Shown: one piece after another, positions 38,863-50,628 of the stretch
How positions within the stretch are numbered: the stretch's first letter is position 1
Layout of the letters: each line of letters opens with the position of its first letter
Assembly: GCA_023525715.1 (NCBI GenBank)
Contig: CM042012.1
Coordinates: forward strand, 54,333,839-54,397,838
Source: Cichorium intybus
Taxonomy: Eukaryota; Streptophyta; Magnoliopsida; Asterales; Asteraceae
Reading direction: 5' to 3'
Length of the DNA: 64,000 bases
Program-made: the position numbers and the translations under genes
Notes under the pieces: model-generated
The model's input: only the letters and a program-made list of their open reading frames with translations
Told to the model about the DNA's origin: nothing
Databases searched by the model: none

Positions 38863-39879
38863 TTACTTTGCTCCTCGTTTGTTGCTCACATATTGCGTGT
38901 TATCTTCAAATTGCAATTTTGGCTTGCAGTACCAATAGAAATTTTCCAACCGAATCGGATCGGAAGGCAACATATCGGGATGCTTCCATATGTCCTCATC
39001 GATGGTATTTATTACATCTAATTTTCCATTTATGAATGGGTCATGAGTGGCGATAAAATCATGTTTATTATTTTCAAAGACTAACTTGTCGGCCTCATCT
39101 TCCTGATCATCGTCCAACAGGTGGATCGGAAGCAAGAGTGAGCGACTGGTTTCATCTGATGGTGGTATAAAGTCACCCATCACCAGATCCTTATGTTCAA
39201 AATTTTCAAAAATTATAGGTTCAAGGGTAGTATTGTCATCTACACCCCCTTCCCCAATGGTATCAACAACTTCAACAATTTCGGGAGTCGTTAGGCTGGG
39301 GTCTGTACTGTCACTTACAGCCCCCTCCACAACATCCTCATCAACCAAATTTTCTGGTGATGGTATGGATTCACTCATCACCAGATCAACATTTTCAAAA
39401 ACATCAAAAACATTAAGAGCTGTTGAGTCAGGAGAAGCTTTGTCACCTGCAACCTCTTCCTCAACAACATTTTCGACCCTCTCAGTGGTCTCTTGACTTT
39501 CCCAAGGTGTATGCCCTTCCATCACATGTTCAGGTGATGCAAGTTCACACACATTATTATTGGTATGAAAATCACTCGCCTCAGGTTCTGGCGAGGGTGG
39601 GAGATATTCCCAACTTTTCTCCAACCTATCTAAAGAAGCTTGCACTCTTTCAAGAGCATCAGCCTGGTCCTTCTGCACTTGGTGGGTGTCAGCCATGAGC
39701 TCCAATACTTGGGCCCAAGTTACAAAATTTGCAGGTTGAGATGACTCCTTGGTCCGCCATTCATTGTCATCGAATGATCCATTGTAGTAATCATCCTCGT
39801 AATACGTGTCGACTGGATTTTCATAATACTCATAATATTGATCCGGGTACATGTAATCGCCCATTATGAAGACGTACAC
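38863..39879 (-). CDS. Gag-like ORF of the Athila-like element (338 aa)
   Basis: The frame is open from Met at 39879, or more likely from the second Met at 39861 (MGDYMYPDQYYEYY), to 38863. The start is rich in Tyr, Asp and Glu. Residues 60-100 are predicted helical (MADTHQVQKDQADALERVQ). The middle is an acidic repeat-like region in which ENVDLVMSESIPSPE is echoed by EHKDLVMGDFIPPSDE. The end reads PIRLENFYWYCKPKLQFED. It lacks a zinc knuckle. The position right after the primer site is that of gag, but the sequence is not a standard capsid; such ORFs occur in non-autonomous Ty3 elements of some eudicots. Confidence 0.6.
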   Translation of the reverse strand: MYVFIMGDYMYPDQYYEYYENPVDTYYEDDYYNGSFDDNEWRTKESSQPANFVTWAQVLELMADTHQVQKDQADALERVQASLDRLEKSWEYLPPSPEPEASDFHTNNNVCELASPEHVMEGHTPWESQETTERVENVVEEEVAGDKASPDSTALNVFDVFENVDLVMSESIPSPENLVDEDVVEGAVSDSTDPSLTTPEIVEVVDTIGEGGVDDNTTLEPIIFENFEHKDLVMGDFIPPSDETSRSLLLPIHLLDDDQEDEADKLVFENNKHDFIATHDPFINGKLDVINTIDEDIWKHPDMLPSDPIRLENFYWYCKPKLQFEDNTQYVSNKRGAK

Positions 39880-39960
39880 ATACCAAAAATCATCAAACTA
39901 AAATCAAACATCAAAAATCAGAAACCAAATCCTACAGATCGCCTACTCTCAAGCTCACAA

Positions 39961-39979
39961 CTCCCCGGCAACGGCGCCA
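39961..39979 (-). other. Primer binding site, tRNA-Asp type
   Basis: On the minus strand this reads TGGCGCCGTTGCCGGGGAG. That is complementary to the 3' end of plant tRNA-Asp and is usual for Athila and related Ty3 elements. It lies five bases from the LTR end. Confidence 0.92.
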
Positions 39980-39984
39980 AAATT

Positions 39985-40972
39985 TGACACGCCTAGGTCG
40001 TCGTGCGGTTAAAAATAATAAAATACCTCACTCTCACTAGTACAGTGGTAGTCAGAGTCGATCCACAGGAGTTACGTGGTCAAGGTAGGCAACATATTAC
40101 CAATTTGTAGTGTCACTCTACAACCAGAGGATCTAGTTTCTAATTTTTACCGAAAACAGTCCCAAATCATGAAATGCAGCAAATCCCAATTCAAGCATAA
40201 AATTAAACTAAAATCAAAACCAAAACTTAACCTAATTACTTACTGAAATCAGAAATGCAATTCAGAAATAGAAGTAACAAAGATCAAGCCAGAACATCCA
40301 AACATTCCAAACTCATTCAAAAGCATAAAAACCATAAAATGAGCAATTAACCATAACCGAATGATTAACTATTATAAAACTCAGATCCAACTTGTTCAAA
40401 ACAGTAAACAAAATATTTCAGAAACCTAAACCTAATGCTAATGGTTGTCACACCCAATAACACTAGCCAAACTACTAAATCTATTAAACTACTTGAAATT
40501 AAAAGAGAAAAAAAATAAATACCAATTATGGTCGACTAAAAACTGAAACTTGCAGTCAAAGAAGCCTTGGGGATCGTTCCTATGCCAGGTCTTTGCTGCT
40601 GGTTTCGACCTAGAACCCTCTATTTATAGTTTTGGAAAATTAGTAAACGTGTCGCGTGCATTAAGAATCCGCGACGCGCGTATGTGTTTATCCCCGTTTT
40701 CTCGGCATTTGAATTCTTCTCACCGCCTCAATCATGACTCAGCGTGTCGCGCCCTTGTGCATTCCCGCGGCGCGCGTGTGAATTCGACTCTTTTTGTCCT
40801 TCTCTTCAAACTTCTTCCATTTTGTATGCTTTTAGCCCCTGTTTACATCTTTTCTTTCCAAACAAGCACTGACACAAAAATTGAGAATACCACAGCATAT
40901 ATGATATAAATTCACCAAGAATAGGGCTCAACAACGACTAAAATACTTTATAGTACTAGGCGTTGTTAAACA
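39985..40972 (-). repeat. 5' LTR of the Athila-like element (988 bp)
   Basis: It runs TG...CA: on the minus strand it starts TGTTTAACAACGCC at 40972 and ends GGCGTGTCA at 39985. It contains CpG-rich motifs (GCGTGTCGCGCCC, CCGCGGCGCGCGTG near 40740-40775; CGTGTCGCGTGC near 40648). The 119-aa plus-strand frame at 40550 is LTR sequence, not a gene. Confidence 0.85.
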
Positions 40973-41462
40973 CCAAGATCCAAAACGTCCAGATCAGTCT
41001 AAATCTGTACAAAAACGCTAAAATCTTCAAGATACAAGTAATTGTTTCGAGAGATTGACACCAAAACACCAAAAAATTAGATTTTTAAGGCTCTGATACC
41101 ACTTGTTAGTCCCAAACAACTCAAGATCTACTTGGTATCAATCAATCACACTCGAATGGAGCGGAATCCCAATGAGTATGAATCGAAACAAACAAGAAGA
41201 CGAATTACAACAAACCTTCAATGCACTCTTTGATTAACAAAAGACTCGTACATAAGGTTATGATCGATTGCACAATAATTCTCTCTAGAAAGCTCCTAGT
41301 CGATCCACTAAACAAATGACAAGGAAAAAGCTATTTATACTTGATCCTAAAACCTAAGCCCACTTGCACCCAAGCCCACCGAAAACCCAAGACAAGCGCA
41401 TAAAATACTATTTTTGCCTAAACAAATGCAAAGATTAAACCAACAATAAGTATGGCCCAACA
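40973..41462 (-). mobile_element. Copia fragment: LTR and primer site (minus strand)
   Basis: GGCTCTGATACCA (41089-41101) is the complement of the Copia primer site TGGTATCAGAGCC. Next to it, 41104-41462 is a 359-bp LTR with TG...CA ends, which on the minus strand starts TGTTGGGCCATAC. 40973-41088 is leader. The Athila-like element inserted into this leader, so the Copia copy is older. Confidence 0.75.
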
Positions 41463-41891
<429 letters not shown>

Positions 41892-42295
41892 GAGAGTTAG
41901 TATTAAATGAAATTAGTATATATTGTGCAAATGTAGAACTTAATATGGACCATCAGATTCAAATAATCAATGGCTGTGATGAGAATGACATTTTTGTAAT
42001 AAATATAAATAATGTACGCGTGTTTAATGAGAATCAAACGATAGAGGGCAAATCGGTCAAATTGAATTAGAAAATCAGAACTAAACATATTTGTAATCAG
42101 TTACAATAACACACAATCATCAGAATCCAATTACACGATAAAAAAAATACAATCCCATATTCTGATTCAACTCCGACAAGAACAATTCTTCCGCGTCTGC
42201 ATTCTTCAAGAGGTGCATGCATCAAAAATTAACTATGCCAGGAAGACGCAGCAGTTCATGACTTCGAGATTGAGGATTTTTCAGGATGCGAGATT

Positions 42296-42483
42296 GAGAA
42301 TATGTACAGAGAATATGTAAAAAAATAAGAAACTGGGTTAATATGAACCATTCTTTGAGAATATGTACAGAGAATACGTAAAAAAATATAAGAAACTGGG
42401 TTAATATGAACCATTCTCTGAGAATATGTATAGAGAATATGTAAAAAAATAAGAAACTGGGTTAATGTGAACTATTCTCAGAG
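42296..42483. repeat. Three-copy tandem repeat of 61-63 bp
   Basis: Units start at 42296, 42357 and 42420 with GAGAATATGTACAGAGAATA and end with GAACCATTCTCTGA. The ends contain the palindromic pair CATTCTC/GAGAATG, which recurs singly up to about 42710. Confidence 0.9.
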
Positions 42484-43104
42484 AATGGTTTTTAAAATGG
42501 TTGTTGACGTAAAAAAAATAGTTACGTAAGAATATTTATACCATTCTCGAAGAATGGAGTGATTATATATGTTTATAGAAGGTTGGGAACTACTATATGG
42601 AAAGCTTCATTCTCTTAGAATGCCCCATTCTCTGAGAATGAACGTGAACCATTCTCTGAAGGAATGCTACTGCATTCTCATAAATATTCATCCCCATTAT
42701 ATGAGAATGCCTTTCCGTAACCCAGAAGAAAAAAAAAGGCGGAGATCGATTTTTTTATACCTGCAAATTAGACTGATTGCTTCAAAACCGACTTGATCGT
42801 GCTTCAATTTGCTTCAATCCACAAACTACCATTCTCAAAACGTGCAGTGGTCACTGTTTCGTCTGCGTTTGCATGGCCGGAGGATGGGTGGTCGGTCTGC
42901 GTGGTCGGAGAAGGAACGGCCGACATCTGCTATGACCGGAGGCGATGAAGTCAACCGGTGAGGTGCTGTCGTTGCATAGAGTCATGGCTGCTGGTGCTGA
43001 TTTTGATTTTACGTGGAAGACCGCCGCCGTCGGCGGTGGTGAGCTCCAGCATGTAATTGGGCATCGCCTTTGCGCAGGGTTCCGGTGTTCAATTTGGTGT
43101 TAGG

Positions 43105-43109
<5 letters not shown>

Positions 43110-43160
<51 letters not shown>
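43110..43160. repeat. (GA)n microsatellite
   Basis: About 50 bp of GAGA lies near the right end of TIR element C. Confidence 0.95.
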
Positions 43161-43166
<6 letters not shown>

Positions 43167-43280
43167 TAATGGTGGATGGTATATTAACTGAGCGTATAAT
43201 AAGGTATTATTTTACTAAAGTGTCCCTCACAAATGATTGGTCCAGAATCAGTCCTACAATCACACAATATTTAGAAAATT

Positions 43281-43285
<5 letters not shown>

Positions 43286-43369
<84 letters not shown>
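43286..43369. repeat. (TA)n microsatellite
   Basis: About 84 bp of TA forms the right flank of TIR element C. Confidence 0.95.
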
Positions 43370-43370
<1 letters not shown>

Positions 43371-43680
43371 TATATATATTTACCAATTGTTCAACTATAC
43401 AATTATAATTCAACCCCTGTCTATTTAATGAATCCAATTAATCCCAAAATTAATTCCAAATTCATTTTTCATTAATCTTTAATTAAATATCATAACTTCT
43501 AATTAATATATTGTTCTCATAATATATTAACAAATTATTTATTCCCCCTTTTCTGCTTAATATATAATCTCCATAATATATCAATCTTTCTCTCTATATG
43601 CAATCTTGTCATCTGCCAAGTTATGAAGGCAACCCAAAAAGACTGTGCTGCCATCAATTCAAACATATGTATCAATTATA

Positions 43681-43681
<1 letters not shown>
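43370..43681 (-). repeat. Divergent Copia LTR fragment (minus strand)
   Basis: Words such as GGCAACCCAAAAAGAC (43630) and the AATTAATATAT-rich stretch correspond to the reverse complement of the Copia LTR at 10220-10420 (TTGGGTTGCCCTCATAG). It looks like a diverged LTR of the same broad family, cut by TA repeats. Confidence 0.5.
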
Positions 43682-43862
<181 letters not shown>

Positions 43863-43977
43863 TATATTGTTTAATCATGCTAATGATTAGCAAGCTGAAT
43901 TATATGATAAAAGGCTTATCATATCAATAGGTCTAATACGGAAGTTATATGCCATATCGCTTATCATTCTTGAGCTA

Positions 43978-44000
43978 NNNNNNNNNNNNNNNNNNNNNNN
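43978..44000. other. Assembly gap (23 N)
   Basis: A run of 23 N. The short round size and the TA-rich surroundings suggest a scaffolding gap. The two flanks show no obvious overlap. Confidence 1.
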
Positions 44001-44408
44001 AACCCACCGAAAATATGACCTTGTGGCTTAAGTTTAATAAAGTCTAATAAAGGCTTTTTATAACCCATCGAAAAATACAACCTTCATATGATGTTTGACT
44101 TATGTAATAAACATAATTAATCAATGAAATTATTATTGTGGATTAGATAATATAGAAAATAATTAATTTTGTGACTTTTTATGGGGGTATTTTTGTCATT
44201 ATTACGTATTTGCATTCCATTCCTTTCTGTTTCTGTACATACCAAACAAGATTGTTGAATGACTCATTCCATTCTATTAGCATAACCAAACATGACAATG
44301 GAATGGAAATAAATCATTCAATTACCTTGTCCATTTCATTACTTGTTTCATTCAATTCATTTGTTATTCCATTACGTCCAACCAAACACAGCCTTATACA
44401 CTTTAGCT
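44001..44408. other. Unassigned stretch before the CACTA element
   Basis: No gene was seen. ATTCCATTCCTTTCTGTTTC and ATTCCATTACGTCCAACCAAACACAG resemble ends of small plant MITE-like repeats containing the phrase CCAAACA. No boundaries were fixed. Confidence 0.35.
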
Positions 44409-46100
44409 AATCACTACTAGAAAATGGGGTATTTAGCCACGAAAAATAGCCACGCAAATTTTGCGTGTCTAAATAGCCACGCAATTAACACGCATCTGTC
44501 ACACAACCTGAAACTCCAAATTTAGACACGCATTTGTGACGGAACATCTAGGCATAAGAAATTCGTGGCTGTTGCGTGACTAAATAGCCACGCATCTACA
44601 ACGAAAAATAGCCACGCAAATTTTGTGTGGCTAAATAGACACGCAATTACCACGCATCAATTCCACCCCAATTTTAGACACGCACTTGTAACGGAACCAC
44701 AACGCATCATAAATTCGTTGTCGTTGCGTGGCAAACTTAGCCACGCGATAGCCACGCAGTCATTGAATGCGTGGTAAAAGAGTGGCTAAAATAGATATAT
44801 GGAAAATTGTGTCTATAGCGGTGCAAACTTAGCCACGCGATAGCCACGCAGTCACTGAATGCGTGGTTATTGCGTGGCTAATTAGCCACGCATTTACCAC
44901 GCACACAGGCAGTGTGTTTTTATTGTGTGGTTAATTAGCCACGCAATAACCACGCACTGCCTGTCTGCGTGGCAAAAGCGTGGTTAATTAGCCACGCAAT
45001 AGCCACAATGTTTTTCTATTTTTCGTTTGTTGAAAGGCAAACATTATTTTTTTGAGTTTATTTTTTGCATATCCGTATTATACCTTATTATTGTTATATT
45101 TCTCAGTTTATACGTAAATTCGCCTTACCCACAAGCGTGTACACCTTTTAAACCCGTTACACATTTCAAGCTTTATCCTTTCAAGGTGTATAAGCGCATA
45201 TAGTTTTAATACACCAACACATTGATGCATATACAATCATCCTCATACATACACAGACATATACATATACTTTACACACATACATACTTATACTCATACA
45301 TCACACATTGTATGATCATTAATATTGATTAAAGCGATATAGAGAGAGAGTGTGTGTATATGTATGGATGTGTTTGAGTATGAGTATAGATGAGAATGAG
45401 TGTATATGAGAATGCATGTCTATTAGTATAAGTGTATGTCCATCAATGTGTTGGTGTGTTAAAAGTACAAGTGCTTATACACATTGAAATGATAAAGTTT
45501 GAAATGAGTAACGAGTTTGGAAGGTGTACACGCTTGTGTGTAAATCGAATTTACGTATAAACTAGGAAATATAAACATAATAAAATATAATAAGGATGTG
45601 CAAAACATGAACCAAAAAAATAATGTTTGCCCTTCAAAAAACGAAAAATAAAAAAAATCGTGTTTATTGCGTGGCTAATTAGCCACGCATTTACCACGCA
45701 CACAGGCAGTGCGTGTTTATTGCGTGGTAAATTAGCCACGCAATAACCACGCACTGCCTGTGTGCGTGGCAAAAGCGTGGTTAATTAGCCACGCAATAGC
45801 CACAATGTTTTTTTATTTTTCGTTTTTTGAAAGGCAAACATTATTTTTTTGAGTTTATTTTTTGCATATCCTTATTATACCTTATTATTGTTATATTTCT
45901 CAGTTTATACGTAAATTCGCCTTACCCACAAGCGTGTACACCTTTTAAACCCGTTACACATTTCAAGCTTTATCCTTTCAAGGTGTATAAGCGCATGTAG
46001 TTTTAATACACCAACACATTTCAAGCTTTATCCTTTCAAACTGTGGTTATGGCGTGGCTAAATAGCCACGCATCTTCCACGACAATATAAAATCGAAAAA

Positions 46101-46175
46101 ATGAGGTGCCGGGATTCGAACCCTGGTCTCCTCTGTGGGGGGAACATCAACTACCACTTCGGCTATAAGCCTCAT
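46101..46175 (-). tRNA. tRNA-like Pol III unit (minus strand)
   Basis: The 75-nt minus-strand sequence begins ATGAGGCTTATAGCCGAAGT and ends CACCTCAT. It has a perfect A box (TAGCCGAAGTGG) and B box (GGTTCGAATCC). The first and last six bases pair, and a T-run follows on the minus strand. The anticodon arm is not convincing, so it is more likely a tRNA-derived unit or SINE head than a working tRNA. A related copy in the opposite orientation is at 48011-48085. Confidence 0.55.
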
Positions 46176-46218
46176 CCGTTTATTATTTCCCTCAATTACA
46201 ATATAACCCTTTCAAATA

Positions 46219-46263
46219 ATAATTATTGTTATTATTATTATTATTGTTATTATTATTATTATA

Positions 46264-46319
<56 letters not shown>

Positions 46320-46320
46320 T
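46219..46320. repeat. (TTA)n trinucleotide microsatellite
   Basis: About 100 bp of TTA/TTG units. Its mirror (AAT units) lies at about 47685-47760 and 47895-47965, consistent with the inverted arrangement of this part of the element. Confidence 0.9.
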
Positions 46321-47928
46321 TCGTTTATGTTTTCGTTTTATTAATTAATAACGTTTGAAATAAACAATGGGTTTGAAAGGTGTACACGCTTGTATGTAAG
46401 TCGAATTTTTGTATAAACGGAGAAATATAAAGATAATAAAGTATAATAAGGATGTACAAAAAATGAAACCAAAAAAATAATTTTTGGCCTTCAAAAAACG
46501 AAAAATACAAAACTCTTTGTGGTTATTGCGTGGCTAATTAGCCACGCTTTTACCACACAACTGGTTATTGCGTGGCTAATTAGCAACGCATTAGCCACGC
46601 ACTATCCTGTTGTGTGGTAAATTCGTGGCTAAATAGCCACGCAATTAACACAAAGATTTTTGTATTTTTTGTTTTTTGAAGGGTAAACATTATTTTTTTG
46701 GGTTCATTTTTTGCACATCCTTATAATACATTATTATCTTTATCTTTCTCAGTTTATACGTAAATTCGAGTTACACATAAGCGTGTCCACCTTCCAAACC
46801 CGTTATTCATTTAAAGTTTTATCTTTTCAAGGTATATATGTCTTTTAATACACTAACACATTGATGGACACACATACTTATACACATATACACTCATTCT
46901 CATATACACTCATACTTATACTCGTACTCATGGACACTTATATAAACACACACACACATACATTATTTCTATCCCTCTAATCAATATCCATGCTCAAACA
47001 ATGTGTGAGTTTATATGTATAAGTATGTATGTGTGTGTAAAGTATATGTATAGGTGTGCGTGTGTGTCTATGAGTATGAATGTATGCACACCAATGTGTT
47101 TGTGTGTTAAAATCACAAGTGCTTATACTCCTTGAAAAGATAACGTTTGAAATGAACAATGGGTTTGGAAGGTGTACACGCTTGTGTGTAAGTCGAATTT
47201 ACGTATAAACGGAGATATATAAAGATAATAAAGTATAATAAGGATGTACAAAAAATGAACCCAAAAAAATAATTTTTGGCCTTCAAAAAACGAAAAATAC
47301 AAAACTCTTTGTGGTTATTGCGTGGCTAATTAGCCACGCATTTTCCACACAACTGGATAGTGTGTTGTTAATGCGTTGTTAATTAGCCACGCAATAACCA
47401 TGACTGTATTTATATTTTTCGTTTTTTGAAGGCCAAAAATTATTTTTTTTGGGTTCATTTTTTGTACATCCTTATTATACTTTATTATCTTTATATTTCT
47501 CCGTTTATACGTAAATTCGACTTACATACAACCGTGTACACCTTCCAAGCCCGTTGTTCATTTCAAACGTTATTTTTTCAATGTGTATAAGCACTTGTGA
47601 TTTTAACACACCAACACATTGATATGCATACATTCATATTCATATACACGCACACACACGTAATATTAACAATAATAATAAAAATATGAGACTAATAATA
47701 ATAATAATAACAACAATAATAATAGTAGTAACAATAATAATAATAATAATAAGTATACGAATGGGATATATTGAACGAAAACGAAAAAAGTAATACAAAA
47801 ACGAAAAAAATAATAATATTAATAATATTAACAATAAAACGAAAACGGATGAGGCTTATAGCCCAAAACGATATAATTAATAAAACGAAAACATAAACGA
47901 AAATAATAATAATAATAATAATAATAAC

Positions 47929-47960
<32 letters not shown>

Positions 47961-48010
47961 TAATTATTATTTGAAAGGGTTATATTCTAATAAAGGGAAA
48001 TAATAAGCGG

Positions 48011-48085
48011 ATGAGGCTTATAGCCGAAGTGGTAGTTGATGTTCCCCCCACTAAGGAGATCAGGGTTCGAATCCCGGCTCCTCAT
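48011..48085 (+). tRNA. tRNA-like Pol III unit (plus strand)
   Basis: 75 nt from ATGAGGCTTATAGCCGAAGT to CTCCTCAT, with A box TAGCCGAAGTGG and B box GGTTCGAATCC, paired ends and a TTTTTT terminator directly after (48086). It matches the minus-strand unit at 46101-46175 with a few changes. A shortened copy starts near 47846. It is a tRNA-derived sequence with an apparently intact internal promoter; identity as a functional tRNA is doubtful. Confidence 0.6.
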
Positions 48086-48299
48086 TTTTTCGATTTTACG
48101 GTTTCGTTGTAGATGCGTGGCTACTTAAACACGCAATAGCCACCAACATTTATTTAAAGCTTTACCGTGTTGTACCTTGTGCTTTAAAGTATATACCGCG
48201 TTTCGTTGATTTTGCGTGGCTATTTAACCACGGAATAGCCACCAACATTTAAATGAAAAAAAAAATAAGGGTTTTAACCCTTCCTTCCCTGATCGACCC

Positions 48300-49745
48300 G
48301 CCTGTTTATTTCTTCCTAAAAAAAAACCTTGAGCTCCTGTGAAGAGGAGCGCTTGTCCGCTGAAGCTTGTTCACACCGCCGGTCGCAGCTGAAGCTCCTC
48401 CGCTAGCCGCCGGACTGAGGTAAGCATCTCCCCCATCTCCGGTCTTCCCCATGTCCACTGCACCGCCTGCACTCCTCCGCTGAAGCTCTCTCCATCGCTC
48501 TGCCTCCGTATCTCCTTACCGCCTCCGACGCCTCCAACTCCGAAATTCCCAGCCTCCGCCACCTCCTCCGTCTTCACCGCCGCATTCCTTCCTCATCTAC
48601 GGGATTATCGGTAACTTTCAGGTTTCAAGATTAAGTTTCTTTTCAATATTACGATTTCAAGATTCAGGTTTCAATATTCAGGATCGATACCGATTTGCCG
48701 GTTTTAGGTACCGTACCGATAACTTGATTTCAGATGTACTGATTACAGGTTCGACTTTGCTTGCTTTCCGATTTCCGATTTCCGATTTTCGATTATTACA
48801 GGTTCGATGATGGCTCTACTTCTGATTTTCGATTATTGCAGGTTCGATGATGGCTCTATTCTGATTTTTGAATTGAATTGCAAAGTTAAAAGTTGGTTTT
48901 TTTTTCTGAAATGATGTTACTTATCCAGTAAGTTGTTGTGCTTCCGTCTTTATTCCAGGACTTAATGGGGAAAGCATTTCTCCCTGATCTTTCTTTATTA
49001 GGTTGTAACCTTGGCCCTTGGGGCATCCAGGGAGCAGCAGATTTTGTCATGACTATGATTGTTAAGGATTCTACAGCTATGTAGATGAATATCACGTATA
49101 TTCAGTTATTCAAGGTAAAATCTAAACAATAAGTCTATAAAGGATTATGACAACTGGATTTAGCGGTTTGTTGCCACCTAATATTTTTGTATTCTTTTGA
49201 CTAAATAACAAATCGATTTTCTTGCCTTGCTTTGTAACTAGTATACTTGACTTATCTTTTCATTTTTGTATCTTTCAGTAGCCAAATACCAATGGATATA
49301 TTTTACCAGACTTTGAAGTTCCATCTACTTTATTGATTTTGCCTGAAATTGCCCTTTTCTTAGTCTGTTTGGATGTCAAACTCAAACCTGTTGCATCTTG
49401 TTGCATACAATAGTATTTTCCATCACATATTTAATCGTTAACTGTGTTTTTTTTTCAGAATGCAGTGTCTGTTCTCTATACAAATCTGGAAGGAGACCTT
49501 TAAAAAATAAGGTAAAAAGATATTATCATTATATGTATGTTTAATCCTAGCATGATACCTGAAGATGATATCTATTGAGCTATTAGGTTATTTTAAAATA
49601 ATGTTATTTTAAAAGAAAATAGAAGCTTAAAAGTAATAGCAATGTTCTTAACAGGTTAAGCTATTATCAGTATATGGATTGCTCTTATCTAGTAAGAGCA
49701 ACAAAATTGAAGCTTGAAGGAGTATGTATCCAATGTTCTTGACAG
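48300..49745 (+). other. Gene-like interior of the CACTA element, unrecognised
   Basis: 48350-48600 is G+C-rich like a 5' untranslated or first-exon region (CCGCCGG and CCTCCGC words). 48650-48850 has repeated TTCCGATTTCCGATT and GGTTCGATGATGGCTCTA words. 48955-49083 is an open plus-strand exon-like piece (GKAFLPDLSLLGCNLGPWG...) ending at TAG. I cannot name the source gene; it may be captured host DNA adjoining the VPS41 fragment. Confidence 0.35.
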
Positions 49746-49868
49746 GTTAAGGAATTACGGGCTCATAAAGTTGCAGTCAATATTCTTTTCTTTTACTTAG
49801 ATGATGAATTCATTGGAAGTTGTTCAAATGAAGGATCTGTTGTAATTATCAATCTTCACAACAAGTAG
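49746..49868 (+). pseudogene. Captured VPS41 exon fragment
   Basis: After a splice-acceptor-like TTGACAG, the plus strand reads VKELRAHKVAVN, then LDDEFIGSCSNEGSVVIINL and a stop. This matches the WD40-like N-terminal propeller of plant VPS41, a HOPS-complex subunit acting in vacuole fusion, whose family phrase is AH...VNDL.FD.DGEYIGSCSDDGSVVI. Only one blade is present, inside a transposon. The match is by recognition. Confidence 0.7.
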
Positions 49869-50239
49869 TTTTCTTTTCTCTCATGTTCATTTTACAAGTA
49901 CATGTTCACATCTATTTATTTTTGTAAAACATAAGATACTTGTAAGTTTGGATGCAGGTAGCAGCTATGCAGGGGGCAACGAGCGGATGATGATGAACTA
50001 TTATATTATGTTGTATCCCAAAAAGATGTAGTTATGTTATTGCAAAACCCAGGTAAGTTACACATCTTTAATTTTTTTATTTTTTTTTGTAGAAACAATT
50101 TCACTTAATATTAACTAGCTTCTTCAACTTGGATAGCATGAGATCCACTTTGCCTTGGATATATGAGTAATATATGAGTAAACAATTTCACATCTTTGAT
50201 TTTTTTTGTAGGAACTAATAATATGTCGTTATTTTTTAG

Positions 50240-50370
50240 ATCTTGAGCTTACGTGCACAAGTGGAAAATTTGCAAGAAAGTCAAGCTCAAACAGTCGCAA
50301 GATGAGTTTCAAAAAAAATTTGAAGAAATGATGCGACAAATGAGTCAACGTGGTCCGGGTCCTTCTTAAT
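50240..50370 (+). pseudogene. C-terminal remnant of the CACTA transposase
   Basis: The plus strand reads LRAQVENLQESQAQTVAR, then after a one-base frame change DEFQKKFEEMMRQMSQRGPG and a stop at 50370. A glutamine/glutamate-rich coiled-coil tail like this ends many En/Spm transposases. An upstream piece near 49990-50050 (DDDELLYYVVSQKDVVMLLQNP) may be an earlier exon. Everything else of the transposase is lost. Confidence 0.5.
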
Positions 50371-50518
50371 TGTATGTTTTTTAAACAAGTTGACGTTTTA
50401 GAATGTTTTTGAAACAATTAGACGTGGTTCGTGGTATTTCTTATTTGACTTTTTTAGAATGTTAAACAAACTTTATCGTAATATTTGATTAGTTGTGTTT
50501 TAATTAGTTTCGTTATTT

Positions 50519-50628
<110 letters not shown>

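Larger units (their letters stand above)
45019..47600. repeat. Chain of seven alternating inverted repeats in the CACTA element
   Basis: A ~180-bp unit (from CGTTTTTTGAAAGGCAAACATT through TATACGTAAATTCG to TTCAAGGTGTATAAGCGCA) occurs as plus at about 45019, 45817, 46660 and 47420. It occurs as minus at about 45470-45655, 46350-46510 and 47110-47300. Neighbouring copies are in opposite orientation and are bounded by GCGTGGCTAATTAGCCACGC words, so each pair could fold back. Transcripts across it would form long hairpins. Confidence 0.8.

Noticed and set aside
46101..46358. 85-aa frame starting RDSNPGL
   Set aside because: This phrase is the well-known translation of a Pol III B box. The frame is the antisense of the tRNA-like unit plus a TTA microsatellite.
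46101..48085. Functional tRNA genes
   Set aside because: Promoter boxes and end pairing are good, but a clean anticodon arm is lacking and both units are inside a transposon. They are kept only as tRNA-like units.
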